Below are positions 35,554 to 44,558 of a stretch of 64,000 nucleotides of DNA, one piece after another (position 1 is the stretch's first letter; every line of letters starts with the position of its first letter). Position numbers and translations under genes: made by a program. Under the pieces are notes generated by a model. That model did no database searches. It worked only from the letters and a program-made list of their open reading frames with translations, and was not told where the DNA came from. Origin of the DNA: CAXBMB01 sp052078155 (GTDB lineage: Bacteria; Pseudomonadota; Alphaproteobacteria; Kiloniellales; DSM-21159); the NCBI GenBank assembly GCA_052078155.1, contig JBQJBP010000001.1, positions 868,001-932,000 of the forward strand, in the 5' to 3' direction.

Positions 35554-36026
35554 GACGCGGTGCTCCCCACCCGCCCTTGTGTTTTTTGACTTTCAGTGAA
35601 CCCGAAAGCAGGCGGTGTTTGTTGCTTCTTACTTTAGAGGCATCCGCGAGTTTGCCAAGTCTTGTTCCTCATCGTCAGACCTGAGCGGTGAGGTCACTAG
35701 TCGCTTTTCGCTGGGGTATTGTTCTGTGACCAAAAACAGCAAAGCCCAGTTTCTTCGGAGTTTTGAGATCTTCACAGTGAGACAGAGCGATTTCCCATCA
35801 AGCAGGATCAGGCTTGTCTTCAGTGACTTTGAGTCTGATTGGTGACCGACGCGACCGGCAGGGCCTTTCGCTTTCAGTCATTCACAATCCTGAGCAGGCC
35901 ATTTTTCCGTAACTCCCTCTCCTCCCAAAAAAGGCAAATTTTTGCCCTTGCATAGGTCCTGCTGCTACACTAAATAAGGCGCCACCGACGGACAGCGCAG
36001 CACAACAGCGCCCCTTCGGACCCGAT
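35554..36026. other. Intergenic region before tRNA-Gln
   Basis: No protein family is recognisable in either strand. It separates the minus-strand ppx cluster from the plus-strand tRNA. The stretch is more AT-rich than its flanks, and only the tRNA promoter near its right end could be placed. Confidence 0.5.
35942..35971 (+). promoter_or_regulatory. Putative tRNA-Gln promoter
   Basis: TTGCCC (35942-35947) and TACACT (35966-35971) with an 18-base spacer, about 55 bases upstream of the mature tRNA 5' end. Confidence 0.5.
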
Positions 36027-36100
36027 TGGGGAATAGGTTAACGGTAGACCCCCTGACTCTGACTCAGGTAGTCCTGGTTCGAATCCAGGTTCCCCAGCCA
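36027..36100 (+). tRNA. tRNA-Gln (anticodon CTG)
   Basis: A 74-base cloverleaf with the CCA end encoded. Acceptor TGGGGAA pairs with TTCCCCA. The anticodon arm is CCTGA-CTCTGAC-TCAGG, which places CTG in the anticodon, and the T arm is CCTGG-TTCGAAT-CCAGG. The discriminator base is G. It reads CAG codons. Confidence 0.97.
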
Positions 36101-36130
36101 AACTTTTTTTCAGATTGTTGCCAGCTGTTG

Positions 36131-36157
36131 AGCCCTCCTTTGGAAGGGCTTTTTTTG
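36131..36157 (+). terminator. Terminator after tRNA-Gln
   Basis: AGCCCT and AGGGCT form a stem with inner CC/GG pairs, followed by seven T residues, 30 bases after the tRNA. Confidence 0.8.
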
Positions 36158-36512
36158 TGCCTGTGGCAAAGACCAATGCCCTTCCCCGGTGAACACCTGT
36201 TTCTGACATCGATTTGTTGCCGGACACTCCTTCATCTCAGTTTGGGTCTCTTATCGCTGAGATCCTCACATTGTGAGCGCCGCTGGCATTCAAATCCTTG
36301 TTGGGTTTCACGAATCCAAATAGTTTTGTCAGCAAACAATCAGTTCACATATGAACGGACACCAAGAGGCTGCACTTCTGCCTCCTGCAGGTAGCACTCC
36401 AATCCGGCGTTCATAGGATCTCTGGCAAAGGACACACCGATGCATCGGCCAGGGGAAACACTGAAAACAGCAACCGTTGATTTAACAATTTGATTCTTAT
36501 CAAGGATTTAGA
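36158..36512. other. Region between tRNA-Gln and methyltransferase gene
   Basis: No gene recognised. AAGGA at about 36500-36504 is the ribosome-binding site of the next gene. I looked for a repeat of the tRNA 3' end that would mark an integrated element and did not find one in this stretch or downstream to 40 kb. Confidence 0.4.
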
Positions 36513-37430
36513 ATGAAAGATGACGTCGCGAGTTCAACCGCTTTCACCGTTTTGCAGGGACTGATGGTGACGGCGGAAAAGCCCGATTTTCGCCATCTGG
36601 TTTCACCTGAAACCCTGGATATCTGCAAGACCATCCTGCAGGCCTCTAGTGAAGGTCAAAGACGGTTACGGCAGGTCAACAGCTCCTCTTTTCGAGTCGT
36701 CGCCCGCCTGATGGAGCGCCTCCTCCTGCCTGGCATCACGGCCCATTACGCCTTGCGCAAAAGCTACATTCGCGAAGCGGTGAAGCAGGCTCTCGCCGAC
36801 GGCTTTGACACGGTTGTCAATCTGGGGGCTGGCTTCGACACGCTGGCGTATGAACTTCACAGCCTACATCCCGGCGTTACGTTCTTTGAGTTGGATCACC
36901 CGGCAACGAGCACGCACAAGCAAGAGGCATTGGGCGCTGGATCGGGTCCAAACCTGCATATGCTGCCAGTGGACTTCACCCGCACCAGCGCCGATGACGC
37001 GTTGCGGTCCCACCCCGCTTTTGCTGCAGACAAACCTGCCCTGTTCATCTGTGAAGGTGTGCTCATGTACCTGCCGCTGCCCGATGTCAAAAGGCTGTTT
37101 TCAGGCCTGTCAGATCTGCATCCCAAAACGCGCATGGTCTTCAGCTGTGTCAGCCCCTTTACCGACCCGAACAACAACAGTGGCCCCCTGCTCCGGCTCT
37201 ATCTGCGTGTGAAAGGGGAGCCTATGAACTGGACCCTTCCCCCGGCCGACCTGGCGGAGTTTTTGGCAGGTCAGGGCTACAAACTGATGGATCTGGCGGA
37301 GACACCCGCCCTGAAGGCACGCTTTTTGCCCGACGTTTCGCCAAAAGAGTTGCACCGCGGGGAGTATCTGGCTCTGGCAGAAGTGGCCTCCCTTCAAAGC
37401 AGCGAAGAAAACACACGCCGGTCAGACTGA
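36513..37430 (+). CDS. PPM1/LCM-type SAM-dependent methyltransferase
   Basis: A 305-residue methyltransferase of the leucine carboxyl methyltransferase-like family (PF04072). VVNLGAGFDTLAYEL binds SAM, FFELDHPATSTHKQ follows strand 2, and FICEGVLMYLPLPDVKRLF is the family-specific helix. Bacterial members O-methylate carboxylates or hydroxyls of natural products, and some act on polyketides. AAGGA precedes the ATG. It is the first gene of a small patch with two acyltransferase-like genes downstream on the same strand. The substrate is unknown. Confidence 0.88.
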   Translation: MKDDVASSTAFTVLQGLMVTAEKPDFRHLVSPETLDICKTILQASSEGQRRLRQVNSSSFRVVARLMERLLLPGITAHYALRKSYIREAVKQALADGFDTVVNLGAGFDTLAYELHSLHPGVTFFELDHPATSTHKQEALGAGSGPNLHMLPVDFTRTSADDALRSHPAFAADKPALFICEGVLMYLPLPDVKRLFSGLSDLHPKTRMVFSCVSPFTDPNNNSGPLLRLYLRVKGEPMNWTLPPADLAEFLAGQGYKLMDLAETPALKARFLPDVSPKELHRGEYLALAEVASLQSSEENTRRSD

Positions 37431-37438
37431 GCCCGGCT

Positions 37439-37735
37439 AAAGACTCGGCGCAGATCGATGCGGTCTTAGAGCTGCGTTACGGTGTCTTGTCGACATTAGG
37501 AAAGCGCTTTCAGCCATCAGCTGATCCCACGTTAGCGGGCAAAATCGACGTCTTTCCAACAACTTGTAATCTGGTGGCAACGCAAAACAGCGAAGTCGTC
37601 GGGGCCATGAGGGTCACTGTCGATTCCCCCATCGCCGCTCCGGCTGATGACTACCAGAACTTCCGCCCTCATCTTCCTTCTGACGCCCGGATGATGAACG
37701 TCAACATCTACTGTGTTCGGCAAGATATCATCCGG
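37439..37735 (+). pseudogene. Decayed acyltransferase-domain copy
   Basis: Reading from KDSAQIDAVLELRYGV through DDYQNFRPHLPSDARMMNVN to YCVRQD aligns without gaps to residues 10-104 of the intact gene at 38229. Shared blocks include AQID-VL-LRY-V, VVG--R-T-DSP and DAR/KMMNV--YC-R. There is no start codon or ribosome-binding site at its head. The homology stops at about 37735, where the frame continues into proline/arginine-rich sequence without family resemblance. The C-terminal half and cNMP domain are missing. It is a truncated tandem duplicate, older than a recent event given the many substitutions. Confidence 0.75.
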
Positions 37736-38228
37736 TGTCCTTTCACTTCAGTGCTTGCCCGCCCTGCCCTTCCCGCCCTGCCCCGTCCGCCGCCCCTGCG
37801 AGGTTTTCAGAGCCTCCATAAGGCAAACAAGCGGGCGACCCTTGTCACTTTTCGACTTCCACATGCCAAAGTCCTTTGCGGGCTGAGGTATGATCAAAAT
37901 CTTGTTGGCAAAGGAAAAATAACCTAAATTGATCCGCCTACGTGCATTTTGGTTGGTAACGCACCCACAATCGATTTCAGTCGTTTCTGGTCTGTTGGCT
38001 CAATTTCGGGCTGATTGGTGAATCTTCCAAGTGTTCAGTCAAATCTGTCACCGGCGACGCGAGGTTCTTCCCCGGCCGCCAAGAGACAACTCGGCTTAAA
38101 CGGGCTCACGTTGCGAAAAGGCTTGAAGCATAAATTTGTCTCTTATCAATGTGTTAAAGGATGTATCGCGGCCCTGACACAAGTGCAGAATGCCTTGAGT
38201 TAAGCCAGCCATGCTCTCGGGAGTATCA
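37736..38228. other. Spacer between decayed copy and intact gene
   Basis: No remnant of the acyltransferase or cNMP domain could be read in any frame. GGGAG at about 38219-38223 is the ribosome-binding site for the next gene. Confidence 0.4.
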
Positions 38229-39155
38229 ATGCCAATCCGCTTAAACCTGGTTACTGATCCGGCACAGATCGACGATGTTCTGCGGCTGCGTTATGATGTC
38301 TTTTGCACGGAAGAGGGAATGTTCCCATCCAGTTCAGACCCCAGAGTCGTGGATCGTTTTGATGCCTTCTCCACCACGCAGAGCATCATAGCCACACAGG
38401 GGGACGACGTTGTCGGCTCTTTGAGGATTACGATTGATTCGCCGGTTGGAGTGCCTGCTGACAGCTTCTACGACTTCCGTCAGCATCTGCCTGCAGATGC
38501 CAAGATGATGAATGTGAGCATGTACTGCATCCGCAAAGCCAATCGCTCACCACAGATAGCTTTGTCTCTGATCCTCATGGCGTCCTACTTCGCCGTTTCA
38601 AACGACATTACGCACGTGATCGCACCTCTGAACCCGGCCGTTGCAAAACTGCTGTCACGGGTGGGGTTCAAACCTCTCGATACGCTGCAAAGCAATGCGG
38701 ACAAGGATTTCAGCTTCATTCCCGTCATGCTGGATATGAATGAGCTGACAGACTTTTTCATCACCTTCGCGCGGCGCAATCAGCTCTACAACTTTCTCAA
38801 ATCCTACGAGTGCATGCTGTTTCGTGAAGGAGAAACCGTTCTTAAGACCGGCTCCATCGGAGATTCGGCTTACGTGATTATTGAAGGTGAAGTTGAAGTG
38901 CGGCACCCGGAAAGCAATCACGTCCTGGCGGTCATGGGCCAGGGAGAGGTTTTTGGGGAGTTGGCTCTGCTGACAGACGATGTTCGATCCGCCGATGTTG
39001 TGGCCAGGAGCCATCTGCGCACCATGGTGCTGCCAAAAGACGCCTTCCTGTCACATCTGCAGACCAATCCGGATCACACCCTGCAGATGTTGAGCAGCAT
39101 TGCCCAGAGGATGAAGAGCATGTTGCAACAAAGCGAGCACGGCGGCTCAGACTGA
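38229..39155 (+). CDS. Acyltransferase fused to cNMP-binding domain
   Basis: A 308-residue two-domain protein. Residues 1-180 resemble the GNAT-fold N-acyl amino acid synthase (FeeM) / autoinducer synthase group: LRLRYDVFCTEEGMF with its invariant Arg and Glu, VVGSLRITIDSP as a core strand, and MMNVSMYC. Residues 190-300 are a CRP-type cyclic-nucleotide-binding domain with the phosphate-binding cassette GEVFGELALLTDDVRSADV, including Glu244 and Arg253 expected to contact cAMP or cGMP. There is no helix-turn-helix after it. The ATG at 38229 has GGGAG five bases upstream, so it is preferred over the ATG 18 bases earlier. Mycobacterial Pat joins the same domain types in the reverse order. The acyl donor and acceptor are unknown. 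Confidence 0.8.
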   Translation: MPIRLNLVTDPAQIDDVLRLRYDVFCTEEGMFPSSSDPRVVDRFDAFSTTQSIIATQGDDVVGSLRITIDSPVGVPADSFYDFRQHLPADAKMMNVSMYCIRKANRSPQIALSLILMASYFAVSNDITHVIAPLNPAVAKLLSRVGFKPLDTLQSNADKDFSFIPVMLDMNELTDFFITFARRNQLYNFLKSYECMLFREGETVLKTGSIGDSAYVIIEGEVEVRHPESNHVLAVMGQGEVFGELALLTDDVRSADVVARSHLRTMVLPKDAFLSHLQTNPDHTLQMLSSIAQRMKSMLQQSEHGGSD

Positions 39156-39260
39156 CGCTGGTTAAAAGCCTGCTCTTTTGCCCCTGTCCACTGTTGTGCC
39201 CGCTGTTGTGCCCGCTGCCGTGGTCAAACCTTCTGAGGTTATCTTCCTTGTCTTTCGGGT

Positions 39261-39662
39261 TCAGGACCCGGTCTGAAAGGCCGAAACCAGGATGGCTGGC
39301 GCAGCAGCGGTATCCCCCTCCCGGATTGTGTAGTAGTGGCGCCAGGCCCGCTCCACAGAGCCATCTTTGCGGGTCAGCTCCCAGTTGACCGTTGCCAGGG
39401 TCAAGCAAGGCCCCTGACTGGTGAAATCAAGGCCTCTCAAGAGAGCATTGTGAGCTCCCCCCTCGCGAAACGCTGCCAGCCGGGACTGATTGAAATCTGT
39501 GATGTCAGTCTGGCTTGCATAAAGGGAGACCTCCCCCGTGAGCGAAACCATGAAACACGGCAGATTAAAGAAACCGTCCAGATCACTCAGCGGGACTTTT
39601 CCCCGGATGACGGCTTCCCAGCACGCCCGGTAGTTCAGCACAAGATCCCGCGATTTTTGCAT
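39261..39662 (-). CDS. NTF2-like (SnoaL-type) small protein
   Basis: A 133-residue protein with the alpha+beta cone layout of the NTF2-like superfamily. The N-terminal helices (NYRACWEAVIRGK) are followed by FFNLPCFMVSLTGEVSLYAS, a middle helix, and paired strands ATVNWELTRKDGSVERAWRHYYTI. These are scaffolds for cyclases, isomerases or simple binding. No catalytic set stands out. It faces the acyltransferase-cNMP gene tail to tail. Confidence 0.65.
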   Translation of the reverse strand: MQKSRDLVLNYRACWEAVIRGKVPLSDLDGFFNLPCFMVSLTGEVSLYASQTDITDFNQSRLAAFREGGAHNALLRGLDFTSQGPCLTLATVNWELTRKDGSVERAWRHYYTIREGDTAAAPAILVSAFQTGS

Positions 39663-40105
39663 CGACAGCCTTCCTTTTGTTGCCGCGCAGCTGATCTGCT
39701 CAAACCAATCCGGTTACCATCTACCGCGCCTGAAAAGGTCAAGAAGCAAAGCCCCTTTTAAAACTGTATCATGAGTAAAAACTTGTCGCGCGATACCACC
39801 CGATAACAGTTGATGCTCACACTCCCGGCTATCAGAGCCATCTAAGGGACAGACCGGGGTGGAGATCGACGTACAGCTGCAAACTGAGGACATTGAGGGG
39901 GACTGGGCAAGATCATGGGCCGGGCAAGTTCCTGCAGCACCAGATTTGATCTCATCTGACCCTTGTTTGCCCCTGCGCCTGAGCAAACGTTTCAATCTTG
40001 AAAACCGGGCTTTTGAAGTCTTCTGGCAACTGCCTGTGGTTCAGCCTGTTCCCGGGGGTTTCCGACGACAACTGCTCAGAAAGTGTACGACAACCAAGCC
40101 CCGCT
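39663..40105. other. Intergenic, nothing recognised
   Basis: Short open frames on both strands match no family and have no good ribosome-binding sites. No RNA fold or terminator with a T run was seen. Confidence 0.45.
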
Positions 40106-41881
40106 TTATCGGAGAATGCGGCTGGTTGGAAAACTGATAGACACAGCCGTACCTTTGCCCACACTGCTCTCGATGGACAACTGCCCACCGTGCAGTTCCA
40201 CAAGGGTTTTGGTGACCGACAGGCCCAACCCCGTGCCCTTCTGATTCAGGTTTGTCGGGACATTGGTGACCTGCTCAAAGGGCGCGAGAGCCCGGGGAAT
40301 GTCTTCTGCCCGAATTCCGATCCCGGTGTCTTCAACACTGATACAAAACCCCTGTTCGTCGCTCTGCCAGACTCGCACCGTGACCAGGCCCGGGCCCTCT
40401 GTGAACTTAATGGCGTTGGTGAGAAGGTTAATCAGGATCTGTTTCAGCTTTTGCAGATCACATTTGAGCTTTGACAGATCCTCTTGCAGATCCTGAACCA
40501 ATCTGACGTCCGCTTCTCTGGCTCTTTCTTCAACCAAGGTCAGGCAGGAGGATAAGGCGGCCGTGACATCGACCTCCTCTTCAACCAGATCCACCTTTCC
40601 GGCTTCCAGTTTGGACAGATCGAGGATGTCGCTGATGATGCCCAGCAGGTGTACACTGGAATCGTTGATGTCTTTCGCATACTCCAGATACTTGGAATCC
40701 CCCACAGGCCCCAGCATCTGCGTGTTGATGATATGGGAAAAGCCAATGATCGCGTTCAAGGGCGTTCGCAACTCATGGCTCATGTTAGCCAAAAACTCAG
40801 ACATGGAACGGTTGGCCAGAGCCGCTTCCTGTGCGGCTTCCTGAATGGCCCACTCCGCCTGCTTACGCTCTGTCACATCTTCCAACGAGAAGATCAGGCG
40901 TGACCAGTCTGACTGGTGTTTCAGAGGCACAACCAGTTGGGAACGCACAAGAAACCGCGTGCCGTCCATCTTCATATCGAGGGATTCATGCTCCTGACGC
41001 CAGTCACCATTGAGCAGACCGACAACCATTTTCTGAAACACCTCAAGTTCTTCAGGTAAGGCTTCATATGAATGACTGCCCCTATGGTACTCCGACGCTG
41101 ATTTCGCCGCGTAGAGCGTCAGGGTTGCGCTGCTGGTCTGTAAAGACTCTGCCAGATCATAGAGCTCCTTTAGTTCTTCCGGCCTCTGATCGAAGTAAGC
41201 GTAAAGCGCGCTCTCATTGTCGATCTGTAGGCTTTGTAGCTTGAGTTTTACCGGGGCCCAGTTTTCGACCGACAAAGCTGAAGGCGCTTCATCAAAAATC
41301 TGATGGTAACGGGCTTCACTTTCCCGCAGAGACTTCTCAGTGCGTCGCCGTGCGGTAACATCCTCAATGCTGTAAAGCACCCGGGTCCAACTCTCCCGGT
41401 ACCCGTTAGGGATGGTGACATAGCGGCGCGTGGTGATGAATTTGCCTTTGTTGTTGAGTTCGTCGGACTCCAACTCAACAACCCAGCGTTCTTTCAGAAA
41501 AGCCAGCAGTGTCTGCAGGAAAGTCGCCAGTTCTTCTTCCGGCAATCTCTCACTGGCCGTAATGTGCTCTGCTTCAGCAATGGAGGACACGCCGTAGATA
41601 TCAAAGGCGGCCTGATTGATGACGGTCAAAGGTGCCAGATCATAGAGTTCAGCCAGCAATTCAACACGACCAGTAAAGTAGCCTTCCCAGTCTTTCACCC
41701 CCTGAGCAGACAGCTCATCAATTTTCTTTTTGATGGGAGACCAGTCTTCTTCCCAAAGCCCCATGGGAGAGCTGTTAAACAACTCCCGGTAAATCATATC
41801 CTGCTCAGGCGTATCCCGATTCAAACCCGGGCGTTGCGTGAAATTCTCTTTATTTTCAGTGGTCTTACCGCTTTTGCTCAT
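40106..41881 (-). CDS. PAS-containing sensor histidine kinase
   Basis: A 591-residue soluble kinase. Two PAS domains of the same unusual type stand in tandem (about 30-180 and 190-340). Each opens with a tryptophan-proline loop (EEDWSPIKKKIDEL and VENWAPVKLKLQSL) and ends in a (Y/F)S-EDVT motif. Then come the dimerisation helix with H369 in MSHELRTPLN and the ATPase domain (INLLTNAIKFT, DTGIGI, GTGLGLSV). There is no membrane segment, so it senses something in the cytoplasm. No receiver domain or response regulator is encoded nearby, which makes it an orphan. Confidence 0.92.
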   Translation of the reverse strand: MSKSGKTTENKENFTQRPGLNRDTPEQDMIYRELFNSSPMGLWEEDWSPIKKKIDELSAQGVKDWEGYFTGRVELLAELYDLAPLTVINQAAFDIYGVSSIAEAEHITASERLPEEELATFLQTLLAFLKERWVVELESDELNNKGKFITTRRYVTIPNGYRESWTRVLYSIEDVTARRRTEKSLRESEARYHQIFDEAPSALSVENWAPVKLKLQSLQIDNESALYAYFDQRPEELKELYDLAESLQTSSATLTLYAAKSASEYHRGSHSYEALPEELEVFQKMVVGLLNGDWRQEHESLDMKMDGTRFLVRSQLVVPLKHQSDWSRLIFSLEDVTERKQAEWAIQEAAQEAALANRSMSEFLANMSHELRTPLNAIIGFSHIINTQMLGPVGDSKYLEYAKDINDSSVHLLGIISDILDLSKLEAGKVDLVEEEVDVTAALSSCLTLVEERAREADVRLVQDLQEDLSKLKCDLQKLKQILINLLTNAIKFTEGPGLVTVRVWQSDEQGFCISVEDTGIGIRAEDIPRALAPFEQVTNVPTNLNQKGTGLGLSVTKTLVELHGGQLSIESSVGKGTAVSISFPTSRILR

Positions 41882-42075
41882 AGAGCTGCTTACTTTGCTG
41901 AACCCAGGGCATAAATGATAGCATCATTTGATAAAGTTAAGCATATGGAAACAAACAGGCGAACCTTAAGAAAAATCACCGACTTACTCACCTTAAGTAT
42001 CGGTAAGATTGGCCCTCGCGCCCACTGTCCAGCGCGAACCTGTTTCCCTGCCCGGTCAGTGACAGGATAAGAGCA

Positions 42076-42303
42076 GTGATTCCCTATTTCAGTTCAAAAC
42101 CTCTCACCAAGACCTACCGGCGCTTGTGGTTCTTGATGATTGCCATTGTGATCGGCTTTGGTCTTTATGCTCTGTACCAGTGGCTGTGGCTGGGCGAGCC
42201 TCTGAAACCCCATGCCTCGGTTGCCCGCGCCCTCTTCATCACTTTTTTGGCTGTGCTGCTGGTCGGCAAGCTGATCTGGAAAAACCGCAAAGGCGGCAAA
42301 TGA
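42076..42303 (+). CDS. Small membrane protein, two helices
   Basis: A 75-residue protein with two hydrophobic segments (about 17-38 and 48-63), separated by a short loop and ending in basic KNRKGGK. Starts at GTG with AGGATAAG 8 bases upstream, which supports it being real. No family recognised. It converges with the SulP transporter gene. Confidence 0.6.
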   Translation: MIPYFSSKPLTKTYRRLWFLMIAIVIGFGLYALYQWLWLGEPLKPHASVARALFITFLAVLLVGKLIWKNRKGGK

Positions 42304-42320
42304 TAATTTAAGGCGAAGCC

Positions 42321-44558
42321 TCAGTTCACCAGTCGGCTAAGCAGACGGTTGGTATCGCCCAGACGCCTTGCCAGATGTCGGACAATAAACTCGTGGAACA
42401 GAGAGGCGGTCGCGGGATCAGATTCGCTCAGGCGATCCAAAGCATTGCGATCCAGCCGCCAGGCCCGGCTGGGCACATCCGCCACCACAGAAGCGGTTCT
42501 CTTACTGCCCAGATAAAGTGCGATTTCACCAACAATCGCCCCGGCCCGCAGTGACCGCAAGCGAATGGGCACGCCCCCTGCCGGCTCCAGAACCACGGAA
42601 ATCAGGCCACGCTCCAGGAAATAGAGCTCTTCGGAATCAGCTCCCTCCCGGATCAGGTGGTCCCCGCTGTCCAGCTCAAGCGGCTCAAGGTAGTCGAACA
42701 GGGTTTTTGCCGCCTCCCGGTCCCCCAGTTCACTTTCCAGCAGATCGATGATATGGCGGTTTTCACCGCTTTTGGCTTCAAGCGGCAGCAGCGCCAGCAA
42801 GAGATCCTCAAAGATCTGCAACCCCCGGTCCAGATCCGTGAAAACCTGCATGGCCCCTTCGCTGGAAAGCGTGATGCCACTGCCGCGCAGGAGGTTCACG
42901 CTCTCTGTAGAGAGGTTGGCGAGACCGACATTCAGGTCATGCTCTTCGGCCAGTTGGTAGAGTTTCACAAAGGACAGAACGGCGGTGGAATCCATGCCGA
43001 TCACGGAGCGAAAATCGAGCAACAGGTAGCGAGCCGGAACGGGACCTGTCGAGGCTACCCACTGTTCCACTGATTTCACCAGCCGATGGCCGGTACCAAA
43101 AAACAGGAAGCCCTGCAGCCGCATGATGTGGATTTGCTGACCAAAGCGCCCCAGTGCCACTTCCTCGTCCTGAGGCCGGTCTACGTTGGAGCGGAAATCC
43201 GCCCCGGAAACAGCGAACTTCACCACATCAATGCGGGAGTACTCGATCACAAAGAAGACCACACCCAGGACAATCCCGGCACCAACGCCTTCCAGGAACC
43301 CGGCCGTTGCGGTGATGCCCAGAATGGACAGCACAATGATCAGGTCCGCGCGGACCAGGCGCCGTCCCGTTTCCAGCAGCCACTCCTGCAACATGGACAA
43401 ACCCATCCACAGCAGCAGCCCGCCAAAAATGGGGCGCGGCATAAGGGATACGAACTTGTAGCCAAAGAAGAGCACGAAGAGACAGACACAGGCGGCGATT
43501 GGGCCGATCCAGCGGCTTTGCGCCCCCACCCGGTGGTTCATGGCAGACAAGGCCGGGGAGTGATAACCCGTCAGCCCGCAGCTGAGCCCGGTGAGCAGAT
43601 TGGCGTAGCCAACCGCTTCCAGTTCCTTGTCGAGATTCAGGCTGTTGCGGGTCGACAGCTCAAGGCCGGAAGCCGCCAGCAACAGGGCCAGAACACAAAC
43701 CAGAACTATGACCGCGAACGTCGGTGCCTGGGCAAGTACCAGAGACCAGTCCACCAGTCCCAGATCCGCTGGCGACAAAGGCGGCCAGATGGCTTCCGTC
43801 GGCGTCTGCGATAAGAGCCAGCCCCGGTCTCTCAATCCCTCCACATCATAGCCGAACATCAGCGCCACACCGTAAAACACGGCAACAGCCCCAAGAATGT
43901 AGACCGGCAGCAAGACAACCTTGATGGCCCGCCGGGACAGCATCCAGAGCCCGACACCAAAGGACAGACCCACGGCCCACTCGGCCAGAGTCTGATGATC
44001 GGTCAAGAGGAACGACAGATGGTTGAGGGTAACCTCTTCTCCGGAGATGACCTCCAATGCCCCCCGGGTCATCAGCCAGCCAATGGAACACATGAACCCG
44101 GCAATCACCGGATAGGGCACAAAGCGGACAAAGTGGGAGAGTTTCAAACGTCCCATCAGCCAGAAGCAGATGCCGGCAATGATGGTGGAGCAGGCAATGG
44201 CCGCCATGATTGTGGGCAGGAGAGCGGCGTCATCCACCCCCCACTGGCTGGCAGAGGAAATGGTTCCTGCCATCACAGCGACGATCACCAGCGGCTCATC
44301 CGACGACTGAGCGACCACACCGCGTAGCCCGCTGAACAGCGCGGTTACAGCCAGCGTAATCGCGCCGCCAAACAGAAAGGCGCCAAACCCGTTGTAAAAG
44401 TAGGGCTGCAGAGGACCTGAAAAAACGAAAGCGGCATCGGAAATCGAAAACACAACGGACACGATGCCCGTAATCAAACCGACCACCAGGTTGGACGAGA
44501 GCCGCCGAAGATCCAGTTTTTGGCCTGGCGCAGCTGAATTTCCATCCTGGAACGACAC
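42321..44558 (-). CDS. SulP transporter with STAS and cNMP-binding domains
   Basis: About 745 residues: an SLC26/SulP membrane part (to about residue 450, with GYHSPALSAMNHRVGAQSRW and the aromatic-rich start ISDAAFVFSGPLQP), a cytoplasmic STAS domain (RYLLLDFRSVIGMDSTAVLSF), and a C-terminal cyclic-nucleotide-binding domain whose cassette reads VGEIALYLGSKRTASVV with the conserved Arg. These transporters carry sulfate, bicarbonate, dicarboxylates or other anions. The GTG at 44558 follows GAGG by five bases and is preferred over an upstream ATG. The cNMP domain suggests control by cAMP or cGMP. Two cNMP-domain genes lie within 6 kb of each other. Confidence 0.9.
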   Translation of the reverse strand: MSFQDGNSAAPGQKLDLRRLSSNLVVGLITGIVSVVFSISDAAFVFSGPLQPYFYNGFGAFLFGGAITLAVTALFSGLRGVVAQSSDEPLVIVAVMAGTISSASQWGVDDAALLPTIMAAIACSTIIAGICFWLMGRLKLSHFVRFVPYPVIAGFMCSIGWLMTRGALEVISGEEVTLNHLSFLLTDHQTLAEWAVGLSFGVGLWMLSRRAIKVVLLPVYILGAVAVFYGVALMFGYDVEGLRDRGWLLSQTPTEAIWPPLSPADLGLVDWSLVLAQAPTFAVIVLVCVLALLLAASGLELSTRNSLNLDKELEAVGYANLLTGLSCGLTGYHSPALSAMNHRVGAQSRWIGPIAACVCLFVLFFGYKFVSLMPRPIFGGLLLWMGLSMLQEWLLETGRRLVRADLIIVLSILGITATAGFLEGVGAGIVLGVVFFVIEYSRIDVVKFAVSGADFRSNVDRPQDEEVALGRFGQQIHIMRLQGFLFFGTGHRLVKSVEQWVASTGPVPARYLLLDFRSVIGMDSTAVLSFVKLYQLAEEHDLNVGLANLSTESVNLLRGSGITLSSEGAMQVFTDLDRGLQIFEDLLLALLPLEAKSGENRHIIDLLESELGDREAAKTLFDYLEPLELDSGDHLIREGADSEELYFLERGLISVVLEPAGGVPIRLRSLRAGAIVGEIALYLGSKRTASVVADVPSRAWRLDRNALDRLSESDPATASLFHEFIVRHLARRLGDTNRLLSRLVN

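Noticed and set aside
36027..40000. Integrated element at the tRNA-Gln 3' end
   Set aside because: No integrase, no direct repeat of the tRNA end and no mobility genes were found.
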